From: Hydractinia symbiolongicarpus
Taxonomy: Eukaryota; Cnidaria; Hydrozoa; Anthoathecata; Hydractiniidae
DNA length: 64,000 nt
Assembly (NCBI RefSeq): GCF_029227915.1
Contig: NC_079875.1
Coordinates: 28,702,001-28,766,000, forward strand
Direction: 5' to 3'
Position 1 is the stretch's first letter; every line of letters begins with the position of its first letter. Positions 32,096 to 45,914 of this stretch are shown here, in pieces. The notes under the pieces are model-generated. The model was not told the origin of the DNA, ran no database searches, and saw only the letters and a list, made by a program, of their open reading frames with translations. The translations under genes and the position numbers were made by a program.

Positions 32096-35000
32096 TAGTT
32101 TAGTTCTTTCCAAAAAAAAGCTTATAATACGAACTATGAAAGAGCCATTTGCTTACGCAACATCCTTTAGTGGAGGCCAATTCGACAAACTTTGTTCTTC
32201 AGTATATTGCATGTGGTCTTTTCCCACAAAATTTTACACAAAATTTTAAGAAACCGCAGTTTGCAACATAAAAACACAAACAATCTTACCACCCTCTCAT
32301 AATTTAAAATAAAGTCATAAGCCCACGTAAATTTCCAATCAAATGTCTACAAACCTCTGTAAGAATAACCTGGTATTATACGTGTAGGCTGACAAAAGTT
32401 TAACAGGATGGCAGAATCAAAACAGTAAAAAATAACTTAACACACACGCTTTAACTTCTGAAAAAGTTTATTGCACTGGTCATATTGCACGTAGTCCCCT
32501 GTGAAAATGTGAAAATAATTATACTCTTATGGGCATGAAAATACATCCTACTATCCTGCAAAAGTTTAAGTCCTTGAAAGATTTTGTAGGTAGCTAGCTA
32601 GCTTGTTACATCATAATTCGTGCTCATAAAAGAAAAGAAGTTTCGAAACTAAGGTAGCTAGCTATAGATAATTAAAAAAGAGGAATAACAATATAAGTCA
32701 TAGGTTAGAGCTAGCCATGGATGAGGAGCTGAACTTGGAGGTTAACATTATCTAGCTAGTTATCGGCTTGCTAAATAAAAAATGTTGGTGTTTTAACTTT
32801 TGCGGGTGTCCAAACCTTTAATTTAATGCTGAGCCTCTGAGACATCTCACACGTTAAGGTAAATATACTTTCACGTGTTCTAGCCATATTTAAATCTTAA
32901 ACCAATTTCAAGACTACGAACGGAGATTTTAAGGTAGCATACTAAAGTCAGATAGCTAGCCTTCATTGCTATTCCTTTAAAATTTTTCTTCAGTTTTAAG
33001 AGCTTTTTAAAATTTCTGAAAGTGGCCAAATACTAGGGGAATTTTCAAATAATGTTTTAAATGCAGTGTTCTTTTTACGGTATATATGTATAACACAGAC
33101 ATTTAAATGTGTTTTTATTAACTGACAACAACTTTGGCAGTTTTATTTTGCAAAATAAAATTGCTTAGTAATTGTTTTGGCTATACGGGGTAACAACGGG
33201 CTGTTTCTTGTGTTTATGTTTAAACCGAAGTTAAGATATAATTTTTTTAAAAAAGGGTTCTACGCTTTTAGATGTGCGACATGGTATATTTGCACTAAGT
33301 GCTCCGCCTGGTGTTAGCGACAAACTGTTTCCTGTGTTTCTTTTTAACCGAAGTTGCGATAAATTTTTTTTGAAAAGGGTATTAATGTAATTAACTGTAT
33401 GGATAAGCGTACTACGTTCAGTATCCTAAAAAAAAAAATGGCAGACGCCGGGTCCCCTGGCTAATTTAAATTTAATTTTCCGTCCATTTTATTCCAATTT
33501 CAAATCCTGAAATTTGCACATTTAACCACATTTTAATCGTCTTTTCGGTTTTACTAATCAAAACAGTGTTAATGCTGGGTGCTTTGGGTAACGTTCTAAC
33601 GACGTAAAAAAATAGTACTCAAAATAAGCTGTATTTACCATAAAATAACAATTAAGTTTGGTTAAAATCACTGTCGTGCCCTGTTTCGGTTTTGACAGAT
33701 GGAATCAGAAGATTCGGGTTAATTGTGCTTATGTAAAAATTTTTTGAAGAGCCTGAAACTACAAGAACGTGTAATTAAGTAGTATGGGCACAGACCACAA
33801 AGTTGTTAAGCTAAGAAAAATTGTCATAGTTTACGAAATAATGCTGTTGTCATACATTCTGGCAAAGTGGTAAAATCTATGACAGGAAGCAATTCCCAAC
33901 TGAAAGTTTTGCAGTTGCCAACTTTGTGGCAACATATAAAAACATTTGAACATTAGAAATGCGGAAACGCTTATAACTTTAGAAAGAAACGCGAACCCCG
34001 ATAAAACTTAGCAATCTTATTGCAATAAAAAAGTCTGAAATTAAACATTCTACCATTTTTTATGAACATACGATCTTGTAAAAAGGAACTATTATAATAT
34101 TAATATATTTTTTTCTTTACGTTTCATATATATACATAGCTAATAGAAAAAAAAATTAATTAGCAAAATGACGTTTAACATCACATAGACGAAAATCAAC
34201 TTTATAATCATCAATATGAACATCCGCCTTCTCCGCCCGTAATTAAAAAACGTAGTTGATAGTTTATATCAGAAAAGAAAAGAACGCTTTGCATAATTTC
34301 AAAGAACTCAATGATTCATCTCTTCAGTCAACAAATAATCAGATTCTCAAGCTTCAGTTGCGATTGTTGGCACAAAATCTCACGGTTCAATGTAGCCCAA
34401 TTCAGCCTTTCTTTAAACACGTAATATATTTTTATAACAACCTAGTCTTCAATAGTTATGGCGGCCATGGACTATTTTTTCTGCCCGGACAACAAAAATG
34501 CAATGGAGCGAAAACGTACAAACCTTGCCATATTTACAGTTTACGAGACAGATTATAACAAAAATAAAATAGCATTTCACCTGATAGTTATAAAGGAAGT
34601 GACTTCCACAGTGGAATTACTAGCACACCTTTAACTTCTTTGTCAATGGTAAGTAGTTGTATTGATGCACCCAAGAATATAAAAATGCGTCTGCGCCTGA
34701 ACTTCCTGAGCACAAGAAATTTGAATAAAATCTATCCTGTTTCTTGTTTTGAAAAGTAGCGACACATTCAATTGTAAAAGATCCCCATTGTGACTACCTG
34801 GATACATTCTGGACTAGTCTCCCAATCAACGTAATCTATATTTCTCGAGATTTTATCAGCGGTTTTATTAAGGAACCTTATAAGATTGATATAATAAATT
34901 CTTAATAGTTCAACTATCTTTAATGAAATACTTTAATACTCCCAGATGAAATTATCTTAGTAGCTGTGTAATTATCAGTAAACCAAGTTGTTCCTTAAGT

Positions 35001-35299
35001 TACTATAAGCCAAACTCTACCGCTTTTAATTCGCAATACGGAGCGGACACCATCTTATAACCTCTGTTTTCATTTGCTGCCCTGTCAGCAACTTCTACGC
35101 CTTCTGATTGGACAAAAATATTTTTCTTTCTTGATCTTGTATACAAGACGAAATATAGCTCCTGGAGAGTTTAAATCAAAAGATTTTTCTAAAAAATCTA
35201 TATATACAATGGAATAAAAAATTATAAAGCAGTCGCCCAGATATTCGGTTTCCATAGTTCCTATTAGTGCCAAAAGGTTTTTTCCATTAAACACCTAGA
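32096..35299. other. long stretch without a recognised gene
   Basis: AT-rich. Several TAGCTAGC clusters (32590-32770) and one dispersed repeat (33175-33415) are present. A 100-codon plus-strand frame at 34256-34558 has no ATG of its own near the start and no domain. Confidence 0.4.
33175..33415 (+). repeat. dispersed repeat, copy 1 (partner 59755-59975)
   Basis: Shares with 59755-59975, in order: GGTAACAACGGGCTGTTT-type start, AACCGAAGTTAAG, GATGTGCGACATGGTATA, ACTAAGTGCTCC and AACCGAAGTTGC-type strings. A related piece lies at 59515-59590. Non-coding. Confidence 0.6.
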
Positions 35300-38200
35300 T
35301 ATTGGAATTAGGGTCAGCAACTTTGTCTCAGGTTCTATATACTTTATCCGTAAAATTAATAAACGAGGCATTTAAAATTGACGAGTGTCTCATATATTTG
35401 CGATTCTCGTATTGATACAAGATAATTGTCATTTAGGGTCAACAAATTTGTCTCAGTTTCTATATACTTTGGCCGTAAAATTGATAAAAGAGGCATTTAA
35501 ATTTGACGAGAGTCTCATATATTTCCTATTTTTCGCATTGATGCAGGAAAATTGTCATTTAGGGTCAACAACTTCGTCTCAGGTTCTATATATTTTAGCG
35601 GTAAAATTGATAAACGAGGCATTTAAGAGACACGAGTGTCATGTATTTGACATTTTTCGTATTGATAAAAGATAATTGTCATTCAGGGTCAACAACTTCG
35701 TCTCAGTTTCTATATATTTTAGCCGTAAAATTGATACACGAGGCATTAAAAAGAGACGAGCGTTGTATATTTGCGATTTTTTGTATTGACACAAGATAAT
35801 TGTCATTTAGGGACGACAACCTCATCTCAGATTCTATATATTTTAGCCGTAAAATTGATAAACGAGGCATTTAAAAGAGCCGAGGGTCTCATATATTTGC
35901 GACATTTTGTATTAATACAGGATAATTGGAATTAGGCTTAGCAACTTCGTCTCAGTTTCCATATATTTTGGCTGTATAATTAATAAAGCGAGGCATTTAA
36001 AAGAGACGAGTGTTATTTATATGCGATTTTTCGAATTGATACAAGATAATTGTCATTTAGAGACGACAACCTTGTCTCAGGTTCTATATATTTTAGTGGT
36101 AAAATTGATGAACCAGGAATCTAAAAGAGACGAGTGACTCATATACTTGCCATTTTTCGTATTGATACAGGATAAATGTCATTTAGGGACGACAACCTCG
36201 TCTCAGGTTCTATATATTTTAACCGAAAAATTGATAAACAAGGCACTTTAATGTGTGCCATGAATTTGCGATTTTTCGTATTGATCAAGATAATTGTGCT
36301 TTAGGGTCAAAAACGTTTCAGTTTCTATATATTATAGTCCTAAAATTGATAAACAAGACATTTCAGAGTGACGAGTGTCGTGTATTTGCGATTTTTCGTA
36401 TTGATACAAGATATTTGTCATTTAGGGACGACAACCTCGTCTCAATTTCTATGAATTTTTGTCGTAAAATTGATGAACGAGGCATTTCAAAGTGTGCTAT
36501 GTATTTGCGATTTTTCGTATTGATCAGGATAATTGTACTTTAGGGTCAACAAAGTATAAGGTTCTAGATATTTTTCGCGTAAAATTAATAAACAAAGCAT
36601 TTCAAAGTGACGAGTGTCATATATTTGCGATTTTTCGTATTGATACAGGATAATTGTTATTTAGGGTCAACAACGTTGTCTCAGGTTCTGTATATTTTAG
36701 CCGTATAATTGATAAACGAGGCATTTCAAAGTAACGAGTGTCATGTACTTGCGACTTTTCTTATTGATACAAGATAATTGTACGTTAGGGTTAACAACGT
36801 CTCAGATTCTATATAATTTAGTCATAAAATTGATAGACGAGGCATTTCAAAGTGTGCCATGTATTTGCGATTTTTTGTATTGATACAAGAGAATTGTTAT
36901 TTAGGGACGACAGCCTCGTGTCAGGTTCCATATATTTTAGTCGTAAAATTGACAAACGTGGCATTTAAAAGAAACGCGTTTTATACATTTGCGATTTTTC
37001 GTATTGATACAAGATAACTTTCATTTAGGGACGACAACCTCCTCTCAGGTTCCATATATTTTAGTCGTAAAGTTCACAAACGAGGCATTTCAGAGGGTGC
37101 CATGTATTTGCTATTTTTCGTATTGATCAAGATAATTGTCACTTAGGGACGACAACCTCGTCTCAGGTTCTATATATTTTAGCCGTAAAATTGATAAACA
37201 AGGCACTTTAATGTGTGCCATGAATTTGCGATTTTTCGTATTGATCAAGATAATTGTGCTTTAGGGTCAAAAACGTCTCAGTTTCTATATATTATAGTCC
37301 TAAAATTGATAAACGACACATTTCAGAGTGACGAGTGTCGTGTATTTGCGATTTTTCGTATTGATACAAGATATTTGTCACTTAGGGACGACAACCTCGT
37401 CTCAGGTTCTATATATTTTAACCGAAAAATTGATAAACGAGGCATTTCAGAGTGATAAGTGTCATGTATTTGCGATATTTCGTATTCAAACAAGACATTT
37501 GTCATTTAGGGACGACAACCTCGTCTCAGTTTCTATATATTTTAGTCGTAAATTTGATAAACGGGGCATTTCAAAGTGTGCCATGTATTTGCGATTTTTC
37601 GTATTGATCAAGATAATTGTCATTTAGGGACGACAGCCTTGTCTCAGCTTCTATATGTGTTAGTCGTAAAATTGAAAAACGAGGCATTTAGGAGAGACGA
37701 GTGTTTTATATTTGTAAGCTTTCGTATTTATACAAGATAATTCTAATTTCGGGACGACAACCTCGTCTTAGGTTCTATATATTTTTCGTGTAAAATTGAT
37801 AAATGAGAAATGAGGCATTTCAAATTGACGAGTATCATATATTTGCGATTTTTTGTATTGATACAAGATAATTATCATTTAGGGACGACAACCTCGTCTC
37901 AGGTTCTATATATTTTAGCCGTAAAATTGATAAACGAGGCACTTTAATGTGTGCCATGAATTTGCGATTTTTCGTATTGATCAAGATAATTGTGCTTTAG
38001 GGTCAAAAACGTCTCAGTTTCTATATATTATAGTCCTAAAATTGATAAAAGAGGCATTTCAGAGTGACGAGTGTCGTGTATTTGCGATTTTTCGTATTGA
38101 TACAAGATATTTGTTATTTAGGGACGACAACCTCGTCTCAATTTCTATATATTTTATTCGTAAAATTGATAAACGGGGCATTTCAAAGTGACGAGTGTCA

Positions 38201-41200
38201 TATATTTGCGATTTTTCGTATTGATACAGGATAATTGTTATTTAGGGTCAACAACGTTGTCTCAGGTTCTGTATATTTTAGCCGTATAATTGATAAACGA
38301 GGCATTTCAAAGTAACGAGTGTCTGTACTTGCGACTTTTCTTATTGATACAAGATAATTGTACGTTAGGGTTAACAACGTCTCAGATTCTATATAATTTA
38401 GTCATAAAATTGATAGACGAGGCATTTCAAAGTGTGCCATGTATTTGCGATTTTTCGTATTGATACAAGATAACTTTCATTTAGGGACGACAACCTCGTC
38501 TCAGGTTCTATATATTTTAGCCGTAAAATTGATAAACAAGGCACTTTAATGTGTGCCATGAATTTGCGATTTTTCGTATTGCAGAAGATAATTGTGCTTT
38601 AGGGTCAAAAACGTCTCAGTTTCTATATATTATAGTCCTAAAATTGATAAACGAAACATTTCAGAGTGACGAGTGTCGTGTATTTGCGATTTTTCGTATT
38701 GATACAAGATATTTGTCATTTAGGGACGACAACCTCGTCTCAATTTCTATATATTTTAACCGAAAAATTGAAAAACGAGGCATTTCAAAGTGTGCTATGT
38801 ATTTGCGATTTTTCGTATTGATCAGGATAATTGTACTTTAGGGTCGACAAAGTAAAATGTTCTAGATATTTTTCGCGTAAAATTAATAAACAAGGCATTT
38901 CAAAGTGACGAGTGTCATATATTTGCGATTTTCCGTATTGATACAGGATAATTGTTATTTAGGGTCAACAAGGTTGTCTCAGGTTCTGTATATTTTAGCC
39001 GTATAATTGATAAACGAGGCATTTCAAAGTAACGAGTGTCATGTACTTGCGACTTTTCTTATTGATACAAGATAATTGTACGTTAGGGTTAACAACGTCT
39101 CAGTTTCTATATAATTTAGTCATAAAATTGATAGACGAGGCATTTCAAAGTGTGCCATGTATTTGCGATTTTTTGTATTGATACAAGAGAATTTTTATTT
39201 AGGGACGACAGCCTCGTGTCAGGTTCCATATATTTTAGTCGTAAAATTGACAAACGAGGCATTTAAAAGAGACGCGTTTTATACATTTGCGATTTTTCGT
39301 ACTGATACAAGATAATTTTCATTTAGGGACGACAACCTCCTCTCAGGTTCCATATATTTTAGTCGTAAAGTTCACAAACGAGGCATTTAAAAGAGAGGAG
39401 TGTTACATAATCGCCATTTTTCGTATTGATACAAGATAATTGTTATTTAGGGACGACAACCTCGTATCAGTTCCTAGATATTTTAGTCGTAAAATTGATC
39501 AACGGGGCATTTCAATGTGTGCCATGTATTTGCAATTTTTCGGATTGATACAAGATAATTGTCATTTAGGATCAACAACCTCGTCTCAGGTTCTATATAT
39601 TTTAGTCATAAAATTGATAGACGAGGCATTTCAAAGTGTGCCATGTATTTGCGATTTTTTGTATTGATACAAGAGAATTTTCATTTAGGGACGACAACCT
39701 CGTCTCAGGTTCTATATATTTTAGTCGTAAAATTGAAAAACGAGGCATTTAGAAGAGACGAGTGTTATATATTCGCCATTCTTCGTATTGATACAAGATA
39801 ATTTTCATTTAGGGACGACAACCTCGTCTCAGGTTCTATATATCTTAGTCGTAAAATTGAAAAACGAGGCATTTAAAAGTGAGTAGTGTTATATATTCGC
39901 CATTCTACGTATTGATACAAGATAATTTTCATTTAGGGACGACAACCTCGTCTCAGGTTCTATATATTTTAGTCGTAAAATTGACAAACGAGGCATTTAA
40001 AAGAGACGAGTGTTATATACTTGCGATTTTTCGTATTGATCAAGATAATTGTTATTTAGGGACGACAACCTCGTCTCAGGTTCTGTATATTTTAGCCGTA
40101 TAATTGATAAACGAGGCATTTCAAAGTAACGAGTGTCATGTACTTGCGACTTTTCTTATTGATACAAGATAATTGTACGTTAGGGTTAACAACGTCTCAG
40201 ATTCTATATAATTTAGTCATAAAATTGATAGACGAGGCATTTCAAAGTGTGCCATGTATTTGCGATTTTTTGTATTGATACAAGAGAATTTTTATTTAGG
40301 GACGACAGCCTCGTGTCAGGTTCCATATATTTTAGTCGTAAAATTGAAAAACGAGGCATTTAGGAGAGACGAGTGTTATATATTTGCAATTTTTCGTATT
40401 GATACAAGATAAATGTCATTTACAGTCAACAACTTTGTCTCAGGTTCTTTTATCTTAGCCGTGGAATTGATAAACGAGGCATTTAAAAGAGAGTAGTGTT
40501 ATATATTCGCCATTCTTCGTATTGATACAAGATAATTTTCATTTAGGGACGACAACCTCGTCTCAGGTTCTATATATTTTAGTCGTAAAATTGAAAAACG
40601 AGGCATTTAAAAGAGAGTAGTGTTATATATTTGCAATTTTTCGTATTGATACAAGATAAATGTCATTTACAGTCAACAACTTTGTCTCAGGTTCTTTTAT
40701 CTTAGCCGTGGAATTGATAAACGAGGCATTTAAAAGAGAGTAGTGTTATACATTTGCGATTTTTCGTATTGATACAAGATAACTTTCATTTAGGGACGAC
40801 AACCTCCTCTCAGGTTCCATATATTTTAGTCGTAAAGTTCACAAACGAGGCATTTCAGAGGGTGCCATGTATTTGCTATTTTTCGTATTGATCAAGATAA
40901 TTGTCACTTAGGGACGACAAGCTCGTCTCAGGTTCTATATATTTTAGTCGTAAAATTGAAAAACGAGGCATTTAAAAGAGAGTAGTGTTATATATTCGCC
41001 ATTCTTCGTATTGATACAAGATAATTTTCATTTAGGGACGACAACCTCGTCTCAGGTTCTATATATTTTAGTCGTAAAATTGAAAAACGAGGCATTTAAA
41101 AGTGAGTAGTGTTATATATTCGCCATTCTACGTATTGATACAAGATAATTTTCATTTAGGGACGACAACCTCGTCTCAGGTTCTATATATTTTAGTCGTA

Positions 41201-44085
41201 AAATTGACAAACGAGGCATTTAAAAGAGACGAGTGTTATATACTTGCGATTTTTCGTATTGATCAAGATAATTGTTATTTAGGGACGACAACCTCGTCTC
41301 AGGTTCTGTATATTTTAGCCGTATAATTGATAAACGAGGCATTTCAAAGTAACGAGTGTCATGTACTTGCGACTTTTCTTATTGATACAAGATAATTGTA
41401 CGTTAGGGTTACCAACGTCTCAGATTCTATATAATTTAGTCATAAAATTGATAGACGAGGCATTTCAAAGTGTGCCATGTACTTGCGATTTTTTGTATTG
41501 ATACAAGAGAATTTTTATTTAGGGACGACAGCCTCGTGTCAGGTTCCATATATTTTAGTCGTAAAATTGACAAACGAGGCATTTAAAAGAGACGCGTTTT
41601 ATACATTTGCGATTTTTCGTACTGATACAAGATAATTTTCATTTAGGGACGACATCCTCCTCTCAGGTTCCATATATTTTAGTCGTAAAGTTCACAAACG
41701 AGGCATTTAAAAGAGAGGAGTGTTATATATTCGCCATTTTTCGTATTGATACAAGATAATTGTTATTTAGGGACGACAACCTCGTCTCAGTTCCTAGATA
41801 TTTTAGTCGTAAAATTGATCAACGGGGCATTTCAATGTGTGCCATGTATTTGCAATTTTTCGGATTGATACAAGATAATTGTCATTCAGGGTCAACAACC
41901 TCGTCTCAGGTTCTATATATTTTAGTCATAAAATTGATAGACGATGCATTTCAAAGTGTGCCATGTATTTCCGATTTTTTGTATTGATACAAGAGAATTT
42001 TTATTTAGGGACGACAACCTCCTCTCAGGTTCCATATATTTTAGTCGTAAAATTGACAAACGAGGCATTTAAAAGAGACGCGTTTTATACATTTGCGATT
42101 TTTCGTACTGATACAAGATAATTTTCATTTAGGGACGACAACCTCCTCTCAGGTTCCATATATTTTAGTCGTAAAATTCACAAACGAGGCATTTAAAAGA
42201 GAGGAGTGTTATATATTCGCCATTTTTCGTATTGATACAAGATAATTGTCATTTAGGGACGACAACCTCGTCTCAGTTCCTATATATTTTAGTCGTAAAA
42301 TTGATCAACGGGGCATTTCATAGTGTGCCATGTATTTGCGATTTTTCGGATTGATACAAGATAATTGTCATTTAGGGTCGACAACCTCGTCTCAGGTTCT
42401 ATATATTTTAGTCGTAAAATTGAAAAACGAGGCATTTAGAAGAGACGAGTGTTATATATTTGCAATTTTTCGTATTGATACAAGATAAATGTCATTTACG
42501 GTCAACAACTTTGTCTCAGGTTCTTTTATCTTAGCCGTGGAATTGATAAACGAGGCATTTGAAAGTGAGTAGTGTTATATATTCGCCATTCTTCGTATTG
42601 ATACAAGATAATTTTCATTTAGGGACGACAACCTCGTCTCAGGTTCTATATATTTTAGTCGTAAAATTGAAAAACGAGGCATTTAGGAGAGACGAGTGTT
42701 ATATATTTGCAATTTTTCGTATTGATACAAGATAAATGTCATTTACAGTCAACAACTTTGTCTCAGGTTCTTTTATCTTAGCCGTGGAATTGATAAACGA
42801 GGCATTTAAAAGAGAGTAGTGTTATATATTCGCCATTCTTCGTATTGATACAAGATAATTTTCATTTAGGGACGACAACCTCGTCTCAGGTTCTATATAT
42901 TTTAGTCGTAAAATTGAAAAACGAGGCATTTAAAAGAGAGTAGAGTTATATATTCGCCATTCTTCGTATTGATACAAGATAATTTTCATTTAGGGACGAC
43001 AACCTCGTCTCTGGTTCTATATATTTTAGTCGTAAAATTGAAAAACGAGGCATTTAAAAGAAAGTAGTGTTATATATTCGCCATTCTACGTATTGATACA
43101 AGATAATTTTCATTTAGGGACGACAACCTCGTCTCAGGTTCTATATATTTTAGTCGTAAAATTGACAAACGAGGCATTTAAAAGAGACGAGTGTTATATA
43201 CTTGCGATTTTTCGTATTGATCAAGATAATTGTTATTTAGGGACGACAACCTCGTCTCAGGTTCAATATATTTTAGTCCTAAAATTGAAAACCGAGGCAT
43301 TTAGGAGAGACGAGTGTTATATATTTGCAATTTTTCGTATTTTTACAAGATAATTCTGATTTCGGGGCGACAACCTTGTTTCAGGTTCTATATATTTTAG
43401 CCGTAAAATTGATGAACCAGGCATTTAAAAGAGACGAGTTTCTCATATATTTGCGATTTTTTGTATTAATGCAGGATAATTGTTCTTTAGGTTCAACAAC
43501 TTCGTCTCAGGTTCTTTTATCTTAGCCGTGGAATTGATAAACGAGGCATTTAAAAGAGGCTAGTGTTATATATTTGCGATTTTTCATATTGATACAAGAT
43601 AATTGTCATTTAGGGTCGACAACCTCGTCTCAGGTTCCATATATCTTAGCCGTAAAATTGATAAACGCGGCATTTAAAAGAGACGAGTATCTCGTATATT
43701 TGCCATATTTCGTATTGATGCAGGGTAATTGTACTTTAGGTTCAACAACCTCGATTCAGGTTCGATATTTTTTAGCCGTAAAGTTGACAAACGAGGGATT
43801 TAATAGAGACGAGTTTTTCATACATTTGAAATTTTTTGTATTGATACAGGATAATTGTACTTTATGGTCAACAACTTCGTCTCAGGATCTTATGTCTTTG
43901 TCGTGGCGTTGGTAAACAAGGCATTTCTAAGTGCCGAGTGTCTCATATATATGCGATTTCTCGTATTGATACAGGATAATTGTACTTTAAGGTCAAAAAA
44001 TCGTCCCAGGTTCTATATATTTTAGCCGTGGAATTGATAAACGAGGTATTATAAAGTGACGAGTATCATATATTTGCGATATATA
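35300..44085 (+). repeat. 124-bp satellite, block D (about 70 units)
   Basis: Head-to-tail units, mostly 120-124 bp (exact spacing 124 where GGGACGACAACC recurs at 39688, 39812 and 39936). A consensus unit contains GGGACGACAACCTCGTCTCA, GGTTCTATATATTTTAGTCG, AAACGAGGCATTT, AGAGACGAGTG and TTGCGATTTTTCGTATTGA. Internal dyads: CTCGTCTC pairs with GAGACGAG about 50 bases on; GACGA-CAACC-TCGTC is a small hairpin. Higher-order copies: 39879-40103 and 41102-41326 translate identically (1,223 bp apart) and return near 43093. Because 124 is 3n+1, any open frame cycles through all phases, so the many 75-110-codon frames here are not genes. Confidence 0.95.
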
Positions 44086-44656
44086 CAAGTCAAGAAAACT
44101 TGTTTAGTGCTTCTTACGTACTTGATTAAAAAAAAAAAGATTTTAAATATAATTTTCAACAACTACATAATACACCGAGGATATATAAAACAATACTTAA
44201 CAAAACATATAACACATAACGGCAAACCCTAGGGTGTTTAAATTAAATTTTTGGCGATAAGTCCAGAAAGAGCCAGTGGTGTCTCTTAAAACAAATTCTG
44301 TTTGAAACGTTTTTCTCAGGGTTAATTCTGAAACAAACCGCAAACCGTTCATTTTTTTAAACTACTGAGGTAACATCTCTTACTTACTTCTGTTAGTCAA
44401 CTAAATTTGATGAATTATACCTTCTTCTTCTTAAGAAGACATGTTTTGAAATTTGTTAACGTAAATTTATGAAATAAATAAGAAACCTATTCTACTATAA
44501 CCTATAGTTCTAATAAAATAGACGATATGTGCTTTTAATAATTTGCTTACGTAAGTTAAAAAGTATAATTGTCAGAAAATTTTTTTAATTTCTTTAATGT
44601 TTTTGTAATAAACGTTTGATAGTGTTATTACGAGTATCATCATAAGCAGTTTTGTT
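44086..44656. other. 3' flank of the ankyrin exon, no other feature
   Basis: AT-rich; on the minus strand it would hold the 3' UTR of the ankyrin gene. Confidence 0.4.
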
Positions 44657-45354
44657 CTATTTGTCTCGTATATTGACATCGATGTGTGGTATAGACAACA
44701 ACAACTTCACACATTCAATATGATTATAAGCAGATGCAAAATGTAATGGTGTGTTATTGTTAATGTTTCGTATATTGACATCGATGTGTGGTATAGACAA
44801 CAACAACTTCACACATTCAAAATGATTATAAGCAGATGCAAAATGCAATGGTGTGGCATTGTAAATGTCTCGTATATTCACATCGATGTGTGGTATAGAC
44901 AACAACAACTTCACACATTCAATATGACCACCACGAGATGCAAGATGTAATGGTGTGCTATTGTAAATGTCTCGTATATTCACATCGATGTGTGGTATAG
45001 ACAACAACAACTTCACACATTCAATATGATTATTAGCAGATGCAAAATATAATGGTGTGGCATTGTTAATGTTTACATTGTTAATGTTTGTGATGTCATG
45101 ATTAATTAAAACTTTCAAAACATCATGATGACCATAACATGCACTGCAGTGATATGCATTCCATTTACGTTTATCCACAGCATACACATCGCTACCAGCA
45201 TCAATCAAACATTTCACTATTGATGGTTTATTGCAACGTGCTGCTTTCATCAACAGTGTTCTTTCATAAACTCTCATTTTAACGATACTTGGATGATCAA
45301 TAAGAATTGCTTGAAATGTCTTGACATCACCATTTTCAATAATTTCTTCAAGTT
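44657..45354 (-). CDS. ankyrin-repeat protein, last exon
   Basis: Minus-strand exon from 45354 (after the acceptor AATTTGTGTTTAG) to the stop at 44657-44659, about 231 codons, no lesions. It opens LEEIIENGDVKTFQAILIDH, then degenerate ankyrin repeats (TLLMKAARCNKPSIVKCLID; AYHCSACYGHHDVLKVLINH) and four near-perfect 33-residue repeats: ATPLYFASANNHIECVKLLL, SIPHIDVNIRDIYN and so on. The four are nearly identical at DNA level (99-bp period), pointing to very recent duplication or gene conversion. Ankyrin repeats bind other proteins; partner unknown. The upstream exon with the start codon was not identified. No membrane segment is seen. An immune-type ANK/death-domain gene is possible but not shown. 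Confidence 0.82.
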
Positions 45355-45914
45355 CTAAACACAAATTATGTGGTAATAATTATAAGCAAAAATGACAAGG
45401 GTGTAAACTTTAAATAAAAATTATTGGCATGGAATACTTTCTTTCTCACATTTCTGACTCATGAAATAAATTTGCGCTAAATTAATAAAAATTAAACTCA
45501 GTCGGCGCAAAATTTAAATAGGAATCTATATTTCTAACCTCTTATGTTTTAAGAACATTTATATGCTCAATTGTCTAAAAATTAAAACTTTAAGAACATA
45601 ATTGTAAATAAGTTTATTTGGGTTATGTCATTTTTCGTAAATAATAAAAATTAAACTCATCATTTTTTAAACTGATATACGACTAAGTGTAAAAATATAA
45701 AGTGCGTAATTGATATTCTGTTTTACTATTAATGCAAATTCCCTGGAAACAAAGTTGCCGCGGGCGTTCGCAATTGACTTTGGTGACATCTTCGTTCAAT
45801 GTTTCCATTTTTTGCACGCATTAGTTTTATTTACAGTCCTCTGAAAGAAGAAAAACGTTGTTAGTTTTTATCCTCGATTTTTTTTAGGTGCAACCTAACA
45901 GTGTGCAATTTTTA
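45355..45914. other. intron or upstream region of the ankyrin gene
   Basis: AT-rich, no exon identified. Confidence 0.35.

Noticed and set aside
34256-34558. A 100-codon plus-strand frame
   Set aside because: Starts without ATG, no recognisable motif or splice sites.
35300-44085. Many open frames of 74-113 codons with peptides such as FAIFRIDTR and SSQVLYILAVKL
   Set aside because: They follow the satellite unit. With a 124-bp period the phase rotates, so each frame reads the repeat in turn; frames run in all phases and no start or splice logic exists.
35300-44085. CRISPR-like array
   Set aside because: There are no short identical repeats with unique spacers; whole 124-bp units repeat head to tail, and the genome is eukaryotic.
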